Shown: positions 31,967-46,654, counted from the first letter of the stretch. The stretch: DNA of 64,000 nucleotides from Siphonodentalium dalli (GCA_032622095.1 CP136066.1:105669319-105733318); one strand, 5' to 3'. The notes: generated by a model not told the origin, from the letters alone. Numbers and translations are program-made.

Positions 31967-34900
31967 ACTCCTTTGATTCAGCAGTCACTAGTTCATTCAG
32001 ATTATTTCGCACTTCTTGATAGTAAGATTGAATGTAGTGTTTCTTTGTTCCAAACTTAAAGCAACAGTTTTAAATATCAGCTTTCACCAGTAATATCTAA
32101 CTGAAATTCCTGATTTAGAAGGCAAGGTTTGCTAATTGCCAAAAACTGAAATTCCAGCAAAATACAAAATTTATCATTGATATTTGAGGTTATGGAGAAC
32201 CATTTAATATTTGATCTAGTCACATTTAAAGTCGGAATTAGTGATATGCCGCATTAGCTGAATTAGAATTGAGGTATTATGAGGGGGAAAATTCCTCTTG
32301 TTCTCCTGACATCATAATTGTTGTGAACTAATTTCAATTCATAAGAATGGACCAAAAATATTACTGAAAGTTCATGTTGCTTCATGTTAAAGATAATTAT
32401 TTATTAAGCTAAATATATCTTGTGATATATTTATCATAATTTATGCTCTATATTTAGGAAATTATTCTAATGGAAGGTTTCATATTTAGATCCTTTATCT
32501 TTCAATTTAAGCATTTTTGCTCTTGTTTATCACTGTATAAATCAAGTTAGAAACTACAGATGCTGTGCCAGTCATTTGATAAACTGACAAACCAAAATCA
32601 TTTCCAGGACGTGATATAAATTATTTTGTCATAATGAAGTTCTTATCTGCAAGAAAGCCAAAACTAAAATCCTGCAAAAGCTATGAAGATTGCCAAAACT
32701 GTTTTGAACGGTTCCTCTGACTATGAGGGAAGGTATTTAGTATATAGAACCAATAAATGTTGGTTAGTCAATAATTATTCATGATAAACAGTATTAAACA
32801 CAACAGAATGTCTAGTTGCAACCGAAATCTAGTTAATTGGTGGCCAGAAATGATTTTGGTGCTAAAAAGCATTTAGTTTGTCATTTTGGGTTGGTAAATG
32901 TTTTGAATTTAAGTTTTCTATCATGTTAACCGTTGTTTTAGATTTGAGAAATTTCGTTAGAATTTCCTGTTCCATGGTATTTTATCACACATGCACATGT
33001 TTTCATCCTATGAACAGCATCAGAGGGGTTGAGGTATTGATATGTTACAAATGAAAAACAATTATTATGAAAATTGAGTCGGAATGAGTACAATTAATCT
33101 GGATTTAGATATCACAGATAATTGAAAAAAATCTTCTGACTATATCAGCTAATCGGTAAGACTGCTCTTCACATATCATTTCGTGTGCTGAGCTGTTGAA
33201 ATTGAAATGGTGGAAAAATGAAATGAAGATATTGGGAAACTCCTGTACAATAACGACTCCCAGCCAGTAACATTTAACATTGTTTAAAACTTTGAAATAC
33301 ACATCTCAATTTTGAGTGTTTCGAATTAATAACAAGTGACTGTGATTGCACTGAATTTGGTCTATTAAGTACGGCCATATAACACACTAATTTATATTTT
33401 ACCTCCACACTGTCAAGACATAAGGCAGTCAATGCAATTTCTCATATCAGTTAAAATTAGCATCACTGTACACATTACATTGATGTCTCTCAACCCCTCT
33501 ATCGAGATGAGGTTTTTGCTCAAGATATATACTCATAACGGTAGGCTTCCACTTGATGTGTTCAGATGTTTTTATGGTGCTTTTGTTTAAGATTCTTGTT
33601 AAGGATGCTGTTATGTAGAAGTAGCTACATTCATTCACTGCCATTCTGCAATCGCCAGAAATTTTAAATTGATATTTTGTATGGATTCTAATGTAGTTGA
33701 GGTTCAAAGATAATAGAAAGATTCCGCTTGTAGATATACATAGTTCATTCTGATTGGAGGATAGGTCAGAGTTTGTTATAATAGAATCGGATTATGATTG
33801 ACCCTTCAAATTTATAACAACTAAACCGATTGCCACAAGACACAAGTTCTTAACTTCCACAGTTAAACCTTCTGGAACCACATTCATTATTATACTGCCA
33901 AAGTGTTGTTCAAATTTGTGTAACAAGATGATCCCCAATTGTAAATATTTGATTGCAATCTTGAGTATTCATTGTTGTTATTATATGCCATAATTTACCT
34001 TACAATCTACAAGCGGGACCTCTCTAAGATAAAGAACACCCAGAAATGATGTGTTAGTCCTTTCATTCGTGAATGGATTATTCCATTCAGTTATAAAAGC
34101 AATGATCCATTCTTCATTCTTGAGATGATCAGATTATATAAGCAGATAACATGCAATAAGTTGAACATCCATAGTAATATACCACTAGCTATCATGTGAG
34201 AATGAGTCTACCTTTTATATGGTTAATAGTGCATAGTAGACGATCCTTTTCTGATCGTATGAGTCACATTTTGTAATTGCTGTTTCATTTCTGAACAATG
34301 AGAATTCAACAGTGATGCTTGGGCATTTATACTGCCCCAAATATCTAGCAGGTTTGCAACCTCAATTTAGCAGGTGATATGGATAGAATATTTAGATTAA
34401 CCCTGTAATATATGTTCACTTGCTGCTGAAGTTCAAAATGTCGCCTTAGGCTGTTGTATTTATTAATGGAACATATTTACAAATGAATGAATTGGAATCC
34501 AATGGGTTATCTGCTTATAGTTTGAACATCCCTGTGAATGAAAAATTTGTTCAGCTATATTTGGTAGCAATTATTTCAATTGTGAGGGTAATACCAATTG
34601 CTACTTACTGAAATTTCTAAAACTACATTTATAAATTTATTCAAAACCAGTGTTAGGCCGATATTGGATATAAAACTTCTTTATGTCACATACTACAGAT
34701 TGGGTTGGGATTTCTAAATGTGCAAATACATGTGCTATTTATAGGGTGATGGTATTTATTGGTGCAATATGAGATATTCATTATATTTCCCGGCAACTTG
34801 TCCACCATCATTGTCGTTATATCATAAAACATGATTTTGTTGACATCGACATGTACAAAGACTTCCATCTACTAAAAAATAAAATATACAATACATAAAA

Positions 34901-35364
34901 ATTTGTCTATCCAGTTGATTTCTCGAACCCAGTGTTTTCAAGAGCAGCTCATCTTATCCCTCCCCACCCTGGATACCTTCCCCCATACATAACAAGTGTT
35001 ATACATTGTACCTCCACTCACAAAGTAATCGGTGGGTATACAGGTCAGTTCATCCAGCTAGATATCTCAATCAAGGCTGATCATCCCATGAATTTTGATA
35101 TGGATCATGATATTCTCCATAGTTACTGCTTCAAATGGCCATATTCATATTCTCCATTTAGAAGATAAACATACTGTTGAGTTCGATATTCAGAGATTTT
35201 AGCATGAAAGAGCCAGCAAGTTCACAAACTGTTTTTATGTTCGAATATCCAATGAAACGGGGTATATTGATCTCCATTAGAATTATATTCACCAAGAATT
35301 TAAAGGAACTCGCTAGAACACTTTTTATCGCCATTACATGTACGTGCCATGAAATGAGATAAAC
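31967..35364. other. Intergenic DNA without genes
   Basis: 3.4 kb of AT-rich DNA. A fragment of family F (CATTCAGTTATAAAAG, TATAAGCAGATAACA) is at about 34090-34170. Short open frames exist but none has protein-like content. Confidence 0.4.
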
Positions 35365-35480
35365 TTTTCCAGTGCATCAGATGGGGAGCTGCACTATTGC
35401 AGCATTAAATATCATGTTCCAGTGCATTGGGAGCCTCGCATATATAAGAGAATGCACTACAAGGTCATGGTAAATACTGA
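35365..35480. mobile_element. Family C MITE fragment, copy 6
   Basis: AGCTGCACTATTGCAGCATTAAATATC followed by the second half of the first hairpin (GGGAGCCTCGCATATATAAG). First hairpin arm and right half are lost. Confidence 0.6.
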
Positions 35481-35504
35481 GAGGCAGGCCTCAGGCTAGA
35501 GGTT

Positions 35505-35575
35505 CAGAACAGGGAGACTTGAAGTCTCCCTCCAGGAAATTTAGGGAGACTTCAGGAAATTTAGGGAGACTTCAT
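35505..35575. repeat. Short tandem repeat GGGAGACTTCAGGAAATTTA
   Basis: The 20-22 bp word GGAAATTTAGGGAGACTTCA occurs twice, with GGGAGACTTGAAGTCTCCC, a perfect short palindrome, just before it. Confidence 0.6.
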
Positions 35576-36876
35576 GATAATCTGAAATTTTTAACTAAAT
35601 TGAAAACTTTAATTATTTTTAAACTGTTGACTTTATCTGAAGAAATTAATTGTTGACTTCATAACTTTTAATATCTGAAAGTGAAACTGGATTATTATTA
35701 TAAATTTAAATTTTTTGAAATGGCTTTTGGCAGCTGCTGTATTGTGGGTGTCCGTTAAAATAAACAATAAGGACTAACTAAGGAGGTGTAAAAGCTTTTA
35801 ATTTTGTTTCTAAAGAGTTTATTGTTGAATACCACCATCACGACCGTATGCCATCAGTGATGTCTGATGATAATCCGATTAAAGCAATAAACTTGACGAG
35901 TTTGATAGCTGTGGCACAATAGGTAGTGATTACTATTAATGTGTTCTTAACAGAGGCCAGTTGAGCTTATACTATACACCAGCAGGTTATTTAAATATCT
36001 GCATTGTACAAAGTAGGCCTACATGCAATTAATTTGCAACTGTTGACAGACGTATATTGAGCACGTGGCCTGAGCGATATATTGACAACAATTGTAATTT
36101 GCAATTAACACATAGTTTTGACACAAATTAATTAATCCCTTTAAATGAGTTTGGATAGTAATAGTTTATTATGTAGATCTTTGATTTAACTAAGAACATT
36201 AAATTAATTACTTCCAATGCACATTCAAACCTCTGTGTTTAATAGTAAGCCAGCACGTGTTCTTGTTTGTAAACATAAATAAATATGTGCAATTCCAAAA
36301 AGTAAAAAAGTTGGATTGGGAAACGGAGTCCGACACAAACTACTTTTGTAAAATCGAAAATTCATAGATATGTTTTAGTTTAAATTCAAAGACAGTATTA
36401 TTTGTTCACATTGGCTACTGTATGAGCGGTGTTGACCACGTATGACTATACAATTTGCGGTTACAAAATGACCCGACGGAACAAAGTAATTATAAATTCC
36501 AGTCTCTTTAAAACGAACTAGTAGCTCATCATAAACTTCGTTGCTCAGCGCAATTTGCCGTTTCCAAAAACACCCAATCTGATTAGAATATTTGGATAGG
36601 GTACACCATGTATAATTGATAAATAAAATGCCTTGTTGGAACAGTTGAGACTATATATTTTTTTGTTGCAAAACGAGTCAAATTTTCACCGGTAAAATTA
36701 CCGTAAATCCTATGCTAGTTTTGTCAAATTTGGAAGGCGACTTCGTTTTCGCCTTGCGGACATCCGAGGGCGACTTCGTCGGACCGAAGGCGAGAATTTC
36801 GCCCGAGTCGCCTCCTAGCGTGAGGCCAATGCATTCTATTATATATGCAAGGCTCCCTATGGGCGGCTGTTTTTTT
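35576..36876. other. Intergenic DNA
   Basis: No gene. 36735-36815 is CpG-rich with repeated GGCGACTTCGT words. 36822-36868 is a fragment of a family C hairpin (CCAATGCATTCTATTATATA). Confidence 0.4.
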
Positions 36877-39423
36877 TTCAAATTTGCAAAAATTGGACAG
36901 CTTCCATATAGAGGTCACCCCAAAGAACCATATGAAGTTTGGATGAGGCACGTGGCATGTTGGGTACAATCCAAGATGGCTGCTGGCTACCATTTTTTTT
37001 TTAATGAAATTCAGAAAATATCGTTTGCTCCCATCTAGAGGTCTCCCCGAAGATCGTTGTGAAGTTTGGTGACGATCAGATGAGGGATGTGGCCTGTAGG
37101 TTGTGCTGAAGGATTTGGTCATTCAAAGAGTAAAATCAAAGATGGCCACCGGTAGCCATGTTTTTAACGAATTTCGGAATACATCATTGGCTCCCATCTA
37201 GAGGTCACCCTGAAACATAAAGTTTGGTGATGATCGGATAAGGGATGTGGTCTACAGTGTGTGCCAAAGGATTGTCATGCAAAGAGTAAAATAAAAGATG
37301 GCTGCCAACGGCCATGTTTTTCATTGAAAATAGTTCAAATTCGATAGCTCTCATCTGGAAGTGATCCTAATCACGCCTGTAAATTTACAAAACATTTCTT
37401 TGATCTATGCGAGCTGCAAGGTGTGCTGATGGATTCAAATATGAAATTCAAGATGGCTGCTGACGACCATGTTTTTTAGCAAATTTCGAACATAACCATA
37501 TGGATATTCGGGGTGACCTCCTGATGAGAGCCGTTGATTAAGTTTGGTGACTTTCAGCTGAGGGATGTGGCCTGTAGGGTGTGCCGAAGGATTTAGTCAT
37601 GTTTTTTTTTAAATTTCGGAAATAATCGATGGATCCCATTTAGAGGTCACCCCAAAGATCCATATGAAGTTTAGTGGTGATCAGATGAGGGATATGGTCT
37701 GTAGGATGTGCCAAAGGATTTAGTCATACTGAGAGTAAATTTCAAGATGGCTGCCAGTGGCCATGTTTTTCATAAAAAATCACTAAAATTTGATAGCTCC
37801 CATCTAGAGGTGATTCGAAACATGCCTATAATTTTTCAAAACATTTCTCCAATAAATGCAGGCCGCAGGGTGTGCCGAAGTTTGATATCCAAAATGGCTG
37901 CTGGTAGCCAATTTTTAGCTCAACTTTACTTTGTAAAGTTTGAGCTATTGCCATGGCTTTGTCGTCCGTGTGTGCGTGTGTACGTAAGGTGTCAACAATG
38001 CAGGCTACAGGTCGTACCTTTGGTCGGATCATTATGAAATTTGTCATAGCTGTTGACATCAATATTTAGACCAGAATGATTAATTTTGGGGTCATTCGGA
38101 AAAAAAACATGGCCACCAGTGGCCATCTTGGATTTAAAAATTCAATCCATTAGCACGGGCTACAGGCCGTACTGTTTGTCTGATCATCATGAAATTTGTC
38201 AAGAATGTTAATAATGACATGTAGATGGGAACGAGTGACTTTGGGGTCATTCTTCCCAAAAACATGGCCGCCAGCAGCCATCTTGGATTTTACTCTTTGT
38301 ATGACTAAATCCTTTAGCACGGGCTACAGGTCGTACCTTTAGTCTGATCATCATAAAATTTGTCATGGCTGTTGAAATTGGAATGTAGATGGGAACGAGT
38401 CATTTTGGGGTCATTCGGACAAAAAACATGGCCACCAGTGGCCATCTTGGATTTCAAAATTTAATCCATTAGCACGGGCCACAGGTCCTACCGTTCGTCT
38501 GATCATCATGAAATTTGTCATGGATGATAATATTGACATGTAGATGGGAACGAGTAATTTTGGGGTCATTCGGCCTAAAAACATGGCCGCCAGCAGCCAT
38601 CTTGGATTTTACTCTTTGTATGACTAAATTCTAGGTCGTACCTTTAGTCTGATCATCATAAAATTTGTCATGGATATTAACAATGACATGTAGATGGGAA
38701 ACGAGTCATTTTGGGGTCATTCGGCCAAAAAACATGGTCGCCAGCAGTCATCTTGGATTTTACTCTTTATATGACTAAATCCTTTAGCACGGGCTACAGG
38801 TTGTACCTTTAGTCTGTTCATCATAAAATTTGTCATGAATGTTAATAATGACATGTAGATGGGAACGAGTCATTTTGGGGTCATTCGGCCAAAAAACATG
38901 GCCGCCAACAGCCATCTTTGATTTTACTCTTTGTATGACTAAATCCTTTAGCACGGGCTACAGGTCGTACCTTTAGTCTGATCATCATAAAATTTGTCAT
39001 GGCTGTTGAAATTTGAATGTAGATGGGAACGAGTCATTTTGGGGTCATTCGGACAAAAAACATGCCCGCCAGCAGCCATCTTGCATTTCAAAATTTAATC
39101 CATTAGCACGGGCCACAGGTCGTACTGTTCGTCTGATCATCATAAAATTTGTCATGGATGTTAATATTGACATGTAGATGGGAACGAGTAATTTTGGGGT
39201 CATTTGGCCAAAAAACATGGCCGCCAGCAGCCATCTTGGATTTTACTCTTTGTATGACTAAATTCTTTAGCATGAGCTACAGGTCGTACTTTTAGTCTGA
39301 TCGTCATAAAATTTGTCATGGATGTTAACGATGACATGTAGATGGGAACGACTCATTTTGGGGTCATTCGGCCGAAAACATGGCCGCCAGCAGCCATCTT
39401 GGATTTTACTTTTCTCTTCATTT

Positions 39424-39670
39424 CTATAAACTAGTATTAGACATTCAACTTTCCATTCCTAATCGCTCCATTGACTGTAATACATTAAATTATTCCCTTT
39501 CAAAGTTGAGCTACAGTGTCATTGACACTTTCATTTTAACAAAATTAAGAAATGAAAGTGTCAATGACACTGTAGCTCAACTTGGAAAGGGAATAATTTC
39601 ATATGTTACAGTCAATGGAGCCATTAGGAATGTGGAAAGTTGAAAGGTCTAAGCAATACTAGATTATCAA
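39424..39670. repeat. Foldback element inside the 160 bp array
   Basis: Arms of roughly 110 bp, inverse to each other: AAAGTTGAGCTACAGTGTCA with TGACACTTTCATTTT on the left and the reverse on the right, around a loop of about 20 bp near 39545. It sits at the turn between the two orientations of the array. Confidence 0.8.
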
Positions 39671-42003
39671 CATGAAGAGATATACTAGTATACAAAGTAA
39701 AATCCAAGATGGTTGCCGACAGCTATTATTCCAATGAAATTCAAAAAAACATTTGATAGCTTATTGCATCTAGTAGATCTATATCAAGATTAATATAAAG
39801 TTTGGTGATGATCGGATGAGGGAAGTGGACTGTAGGGTGTGCCAAAGGTTTTAGTTATGCAAAGAGTAAAATCCAAAATGGCTGCCAGCTGACATGTTTT
39901 AAGGCAGAATGACCCCAAAATGATTCATTCCCATCTACACTTCAATGTTAACAGCCATGACAAATTTCATGATGATCCCATAGGTACGACCTGTAGCCCG
40001 TACCAAAGGATTTAGTCATGCAAAGAGTAAAATCCATGATGGCTGCTGGTGGCCATGTTTTATGGCCGAATGACTCCAAAATGACTCGTTCCCATCTGTA
40101 TGTCAATATTAACATTTATGACAAATTTCATGATGATCCGACCAAAGGTACGACCTGTAGCCTGTGCCAAAGGATTTAGTCATGCAAAGAGTAAAATCCA
40201 AGATGGCTGCTGGTGGCCATGTTTTTTGGCCGAATGACCCCAAAATGACTCGTTCCCATCTATATGTCAATATTAACATAAATGACAAATTTCATGATGA
40301 TCAGACGAACAGTACGACCTGTAGCCAGTGCCAAAGGATTTAGTCATGCAAAGAGTAAAATCCATGATGGCTGCTGGCGGCCATGTTTTTTGGCCGAATG
40401 ACCCCAAAATGACTAATTCCCATCTACATGTCAATGTCAACAGCCATGACAAATTTCATAATGATCCGACCGAAGGTTCGACCTGTAGCCCGTGCCAAAG
40501 GATTTAGTCATGCAAAGAGTAAAATCCAAGATGGCTGCTGGCGGCCATGTTTTTTGGCCGAATGACCCCAAAATGACTCGTTCCCATCTACATGTCAATA
40601 TTAACATCCATGACAAATTTCATTACGATCAGACAACCTGTGGCCCGTGCTAATGGATTAAATTTTTAAATCCAAGATGGCTGCTGGCGGCCATGTTTTT
40701 GTCCGAATGACCCCAAAATGACTCGTTCCCATCCACATGTCAATGTCAACAACTATGACAAATTTCATAATGATCCGACCAAAGGTACGACCTGTAGCGG
40801 GTGCCAAAGGATTTAGTCATGCGAAGAGTAAAATACAAGATGGCTGCTGGCGGCCATGTTTTTTGGCCGAATGACCTCAAAATGATTCGTTCCCATCTAT
40901 ATCTCAATATTAAAATCCATGACAAATTTCATGATGATCAGACGAACAGTACGACCTGTAGCCCGTGCCAAAGGATTTAGTCATGCAAAGAGTAAAATCC
41001 AAGATGGCTGCTGGCGGCCATGTTTTTTGGCCGAATGACCCCAAAATGACTCGTTCCCATCTACATCTCAATATTAACATCCATGACAAATTTCATGATG
41101 ATCAGACAAACAGTATGGCCTGTAGCCCGTGCTAATGAATTGAATTTTGAAATCCAAGATGGCTGCTGGTGGCCATGTTTTTTTTGCCGAATGACCCCAA
41201 AATGACTCGTTCCCATCTACATGTCAATGTTAACAGCCATGACAAATTTCATAATGATCTGAACCGAAGGTACTACCTGTAGCCCGTGCCAAAGGATTTA
41301 GTCATGCAAAGAGTAAAATCCAAGATGGCTGCTGGCGGCCATGTTTTTTGGCCGAATAACCCCAAAATGACTCGTTCCCATCTACATGTCAATATTAACA
41401 TCCATGACAAATTTTATGATGATCAGACGAATAGTACGACCTGTGGCCCGTGCTAATAGATTTAATTTTTAAATCCAAGATGGCTGCTGGCGGCCATGTT
41501 TTTTTTCCGAATGACCCCAAAATGACTCGTTCCCATCTACATGTCAATGTCAACAACTATGACAAATTTCATAATGATCCAACCAAAGGTACGACCTGTA
41601 GCCCATGCTAAAGGAAATTGTTGACGAATCACACACGCACACACACACGGACGACGGATACCAAGCCATGGCAATAGCTCAAACTTTACAAAGTAAAGTT
41701 GAGCTAAAAATGTATGCCTCCCTTCTAGAGGTCACCCCGAAGATCCACATGAAGTTTTTGGGGATGATCGGATGAGGGTGCGTCCTGCAGGGTGAGCCAA
41801 AGGAAATTGTTTTTACTAGCATAAAATACAGGTCAAGTTCAAATTCCTTCTGCCAATTTTCACCAGAGTTATGGCCCTTTGTTGGAATTACCTGTCGTAT
41901 TTCACCAAGCTTAAGCAATGCTCTTGTTCTATACTAAACTTGCGGCTGTGCTCAATTAAAATAACAGTACACGATTTAGAGGGTTGTAGGGAGTCTGAAA
42001 AAT

Positions 42004-42130
42004 AGAATGAAAGTGTCAATGACACTGTAGCTCAACTTGGAAAGGGAATAATTTAATGTATTACAGTCAATGGAGCGATTAGGAATGTGGAAAGTTGAAT
42101 GTCTAATACTAGTTTATAGACATGAAGAGA
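42004..42130. repeat. Single arm of the 39.5 kb foldback element
   Basis: GAATGAAAGTGTCAATGACA through GGAATGTGGAAAGTTGAATG matches the right arm of the foldback at 39.55-39.65 kb in the same orientation. The partner arm is absent. Confidence 0.75.
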
Positions 42131-44395
42131 AAATTAAAATCCAAGATGGCTGCTGGCGGCCATGTTTTCGGCCGAATGACCCCAAAATGATTGTATCCCA
42201 TCTACATGTCATCGTTAACATCCATGAGAAATTTTATGACGATCAGACTAAAGGTACGACCTGTAGCCCATGCTAAAGAATTTAGTCATACAAAGAGTAA
42301 AATCTAATATTAACAACCATGACAAATTTCATGATGATCAGACGAACAGTACGACCTGTGGCCCATGCTAATGGATTAAATTTTGAAATCCAAGATGGCC
42401 ACTGGCGGCCATGTTTTTTGTCCGAATGACCCCAAAATGACTCGTTCCCATTTACATTCCAATTTCAACAGCCATGACAAATTTTATGATGATCAGACTA
42501 AATGTACGACCTGTAGCCCGTGCTAAAGGATTTAGTCATACAAAGAGTAAAATCAAAGATGGCTGCTGGCGGCCCTTGTTTTCTGCCGAATGACCCCAAA
42601 ATTACTCGTTCCCATTTACATTCCAATTTCAACAGCCATGACAAATTTTATGATGATCAGACTAAAGGTACGACCTGTAGCCCGTGCTAAAGGATTTAAT
42701 CATACAAAGAGTAAAATCAAAGATGGCTGCTGGCGGCCATGTTTTTCTGCCGAATGACCCCAAAATGACTCGTTCCCATCTACATGTCATTATTAACATT
42801 CAAGACAAATTTTATGATGATCAGACTAAAGGTACAACCTGTAGCCCGTGCTAAAGGATTTAGTCATACAAAGAGTAAAATCCAAGAAGGCTGCTGGCCG
42901 CCATGTTTTTTTGGCCGAATGACCCCAAAATTACTCGTTCCCATCTACATGTCAATATTAACATCCATGACAAATTTCATGATGATCAGACGAACAGTAC
43001 GACCTGTGGCCCGTGCTAATGGATTAAATTTTGAAATCCAAGATGGCCGCTGGTGGCCATGTTTATTGGCCGAATGACCCCAAAATTACTCGTTCCCATC
43101 TACATTCCAATTTCAACAGCCATGACAAATTTTATGATGATCGGACTAAAGGTACGACCTGTAGCCCGTGCTAAAGGATTTAGTCATACAAAGAGTGAAA
43201 TCAAAGATGCCTGCTGGCGGCCATGTTTTTTGGCCGAATGACCCCAAAATGACTCGTTCCCATCTACATGTCATTATTAACATTCTTGACAAATTTGATG
43301 ATGATCAGACTAAAAGTACGACCTGTAGCCCGTGCTAAAGGATTTAGTCATACAAAGAGTAAAATCCAAGATGGCTGCTGGCGGCCATGTTTTTTGGCCG
43401 AATGACCCCAAAATTACTCGTTCCCATCTACATGTCAATATTAACATCCATGACAAATTTGATGATGATCAGACTAAAGGTACGACCTGTAGCCCGTGCT
43501 AAAGAATTTAGTCATACAAAGAGTAAAATCCAAGAAGGCTGCTGGCCGCCATGTTTTTTGGCCGAATGACCCCAAAATTACTCGTTCCCATCTACATGTC
43601 AATATTAACATCCATGACAAATTTCATGATGATCAGACGAACAGTACGACCTGTGGCCCGTGCTAATGGATTCAATTTTGAAATCCAAGATGGCCGCTGG
43701 CGGCCATGTTTTTTGTCCGAATGACCCCAAAATGACTCGTTCCCATCTACATTCCAATTTCAACAGCCATGACAAATTTTATGATGATCGGACTAAAGGT
43801 ACGACCTGTAGCCCGTGCTAAAGGATTTAGTCATACAAAGAGTGAAATCAACGATGCCTGCTGGCGGCCATGTTTTTTGGCCGAATGACCCCAAAATGAC
43901 TCGTTCCCATCTACATGTCATTATTAACATTCTTGACAAAAGTTTATGATGATCAGACTAAAAGTACGACCTGTAGCCCGTGCTAAAGAATTTAGTCATA
44001 CAAAGAGTAAAATCCAAGATGGCTGCTGGCGGCCATGTTTTTGGGCCGAATGACCCCAAAATTACTCGTTCCCATCTACATGTCAATATTAACATCCATG
44101 ACAAATTTCATGACGATCAGACAAACAGTACGCCCTGTAGCCCGTGCTAATGGATTGAATTTTGAAATGCAAGATGGCCACTGGCGGCCGTGTTTTTTTA
44201 CCGAATGACCCCAAAATTAATCATTCTGGTCTAAATGTTGATGTCAACAGCTATGACAAATTTCATAATGATCCGACCAAAGGTACGACCTGTAGACTGC
44301 ATTGTTGACGCCTTACGTACACACGTACACACGGACGACGGACGACAAAGCCATGGCAATAGCTCAAACTTTACAAAGTAAAGTTGAGCTAATAA

Positions 44396-44830
44396 TAAGT
44401 ATCTGGGGGGCATAACAGCCAGTGTAGCCTGCGTTAAATGTGTCATTACTGTTTGAAGGTTTAATTATTTTACAAAACTGGGAAAGTTTACAAAAAAGTT
44501 AAAAATTTAGATATGTAACAGGATTGTATTCAGTGAAGGCCAAGTCTGTGTTATTGGTTACAGGAAAATAGCCTGATTTCTCTCACCAGCATTCTGTCAT
44601 CTGCGCTTGCAAGACATTTTTTTCAAATTGCTAAGATGGCTTTTTTTCTGTTTCAAATATTTCTCAGCTTTAATATAGCCCTATCAGGTGGAAGAAGCTT
44701 ATTTACTGACATTCGCTCTGTCATGGTCTGTTTTTTTGGTTAAAAATGATCAATTTGAGTAAAAAAAAAATAGGTAAAATTAAGCATTTTGTGTGTGCAA
44801 ACCAAGGGGCATAACTCAGTACAGTACCCC
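44396..44830 (+). repeat. Dispersed repeat family G, copy 1
   Basis: Shares a long ordered set of words with the inverse of 63270-63710: GTTTAATTATTTTACAAAA, TTTCAAATATTTCTCAG, CTATCAGGT-GAAGAAGCTTATTT and GACATTCGCTCTGTCATGG. No open frame persists through it. Class unknown. Confidence 0.7.
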
Positions 44831-46654
44831 CTCCAAGGTTGGCTAAAATTGCTGTAAATCGTGTATTGCTACTTTACGTATCTCATGGCTGCGATGACAT
44901 AACTATATTATATAAATGTCCCGCCTATGGCTATCAAATCATGTAATGTCAGTGACCCTTGATGGACATACATTAGAACCTCAATGACTCATTGTGCCAG
45001 AAGTGTGGTAAATAGAGTTTGATAGTTATCTATGTGTATAGTATCCCCCCCTGGAGCTTTAAGTATGGGATCTATGTCAATTGAAGTGAACTTAATATCC
45101 CTTTTAACACATAATTAGCCCCTTAACCCGGCCTCATATTTTTAGTGAGACACAAGTGTATTATTGGCATCCACAGTGATGTAAGAGCTTAGCGCAATGA
45201 TATGGATCAATGTTATTATTATGTTAATTAAAATATAATGATGATATTCAATTTGTGTTGGGTTATTTAGCAATGACTGTGAGATAAACATGGGTGATAA
45301 GGTGGTTGAACAATTTTGTCAACATGAAGAGACACATTTAAAATGGAACTTATTTTTTCTTGAAGGTGTCTTTACTTCCAATTTGGTTGTGATAAGGACA
45401 TCAATATTATAAAGTTATTATACAATTTTGTGTATAGTATGTTTTTTTCTTGTACGAGTCCAGGTTGTGGTGAAAAGTCATATTGGACGAGACATGCAGT
45501 GTTGTCCAATATGACTTTTCACCACCACCTGGACGAGTACAAGAAAAACTCACACTGTACACAACATTGTATAATGACATTTTTATTATCCATCTGTATG
45601 TTTATCAAATTTTGGGAATAAAACTTTTGTGGTTATTTTTGGTATTTGTCAGCACTTAATTCTCTATAAAAGCCTGTATTTGATCATCAGAAAGCATGAT
45701 TTGGAACAGTAAACACGGAAATGAAAACTAACTCAATGCGGAAGTGAAACGTCTGCATTCTAAATCCACCAGTGTTGCACGCGCATCACAATTTCACCGA
45801 TTCATTTTGCAAAAGTTAATTTCGTAACGTCACAGAGTCCCGATAAAAAAGTGATATTGCACACTTGGGAGTCCAATATGACATTCGGGAGTCCAATATG
45901 ACCTTTTCCCGGATTATCACGGGGCGGCTTTTGCCCAATCAGAAATAGTGTTAGTTAAGGGATGGATAATAATAATTTTTATTAACCCCAGCCGTTTTGA
46001 GATCGTTTTCCTTGCTAAAATGTGATAGAAAGGATCTAATATTCGTCCCAATTATATACGAAATTTATTAACCTCGTCCACTAAATTTGATTCGAGCCAT
46101 GCTAAAGCCTGGCTTGAATCGAATTTAGTGCACTCGGTTAATAAATCTTGTATATAATTGTGACTCATTAGAGATCCTCTTTTTATTATGTGCTTGCCTA
46201 TAAAATAACAGAAAATTACTGAAACTTAGATCGTCGTGTGTATCTCTTAGAAGCCACAGTGAAACATGATTGTTATTTCACTGTAGCTTTCGTTATTTCA
46301 TTTTAGCTTGCCTGTGGTTTATGCGAGCACACATAAATATGCCTAGTACATACTGGACTGTTAGACGTTTGTAAATACTGACAAGCATTCTATAAGTAGA
46401 GATAATAATTTAATTAAGTAAGAGTTAAGTTAGCAACTTTGAATATTAATAAGGCGCATATAATAAAAAGAATACTGGCAGTTTTTTGTTTGAACACCTG
46501 AAACATCTCATTCGTATCATGAAAGAAATATAAAATTTTCAGTCGTGAGATATTTTGGTATTCATTCAAAAACTGAAGGTAGTCTATATCTATCTCCTGT
46601 TAATAAATCTCAATTCTCATTGGCCTCGGATGTACTATAAGAGAGAAATATGGT
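44831..46654. other. Intergenic DNA with two foldbacks
   Basis: No gene. Inverted repeats lie at about 45445-45555 (arms with TTGTACGAGTCCAGGTTGTG and TCATATTGGAC) and at 46070-46165 (ATTTATTAACCTCGTCCACT against AGTGCACTCGGTTAATAAAT). The words GAGTCCAATATGAC at 45870-45905 echo the first foldback. Confidence 0.55.

Larger units (their letters stand above)
36877..44395. repeat. Giant inverted array of ~160 bp repeats
   Basis: About 7.5 kb of diverged units of roughly 155-168 bp. Each contains a CCAAGATGGCTGC-type word, CCATGTTTTTTGGCCGAATG, GACCCCAAAATGACTCGTTC, CCCATCTACATGTCAAT, GACAAATTTCATGATGATC and CGACCTGTAGCCCGTGC. Units run in one orientation from 38.05 to 39.4 kb and in the opposite one from 39.9 to 44.27 kb. 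The units at 36.9-37.9 kb are an older subfamily. The outer termini at 37915-37946 and 44363-44393 are inverse copies, and the terminal sequence AGCTCAACTTTACTTTGTAA is itself nearly palindromic. A further terminus of the same type at 41673-41708 shows that elements are nested. No coding capacity. Confidence 0.85.

Noticed and set aside
36712..43569. Recurring open frames of 60-108 codons with similar peptides in the 36.9-44 kb block
   Set aside because: They fall in different frames of the same ~160 bp repeat, unit lengths vary by amounts that are not multiples of three, and stops recur in most units. They are by-products of repetition.
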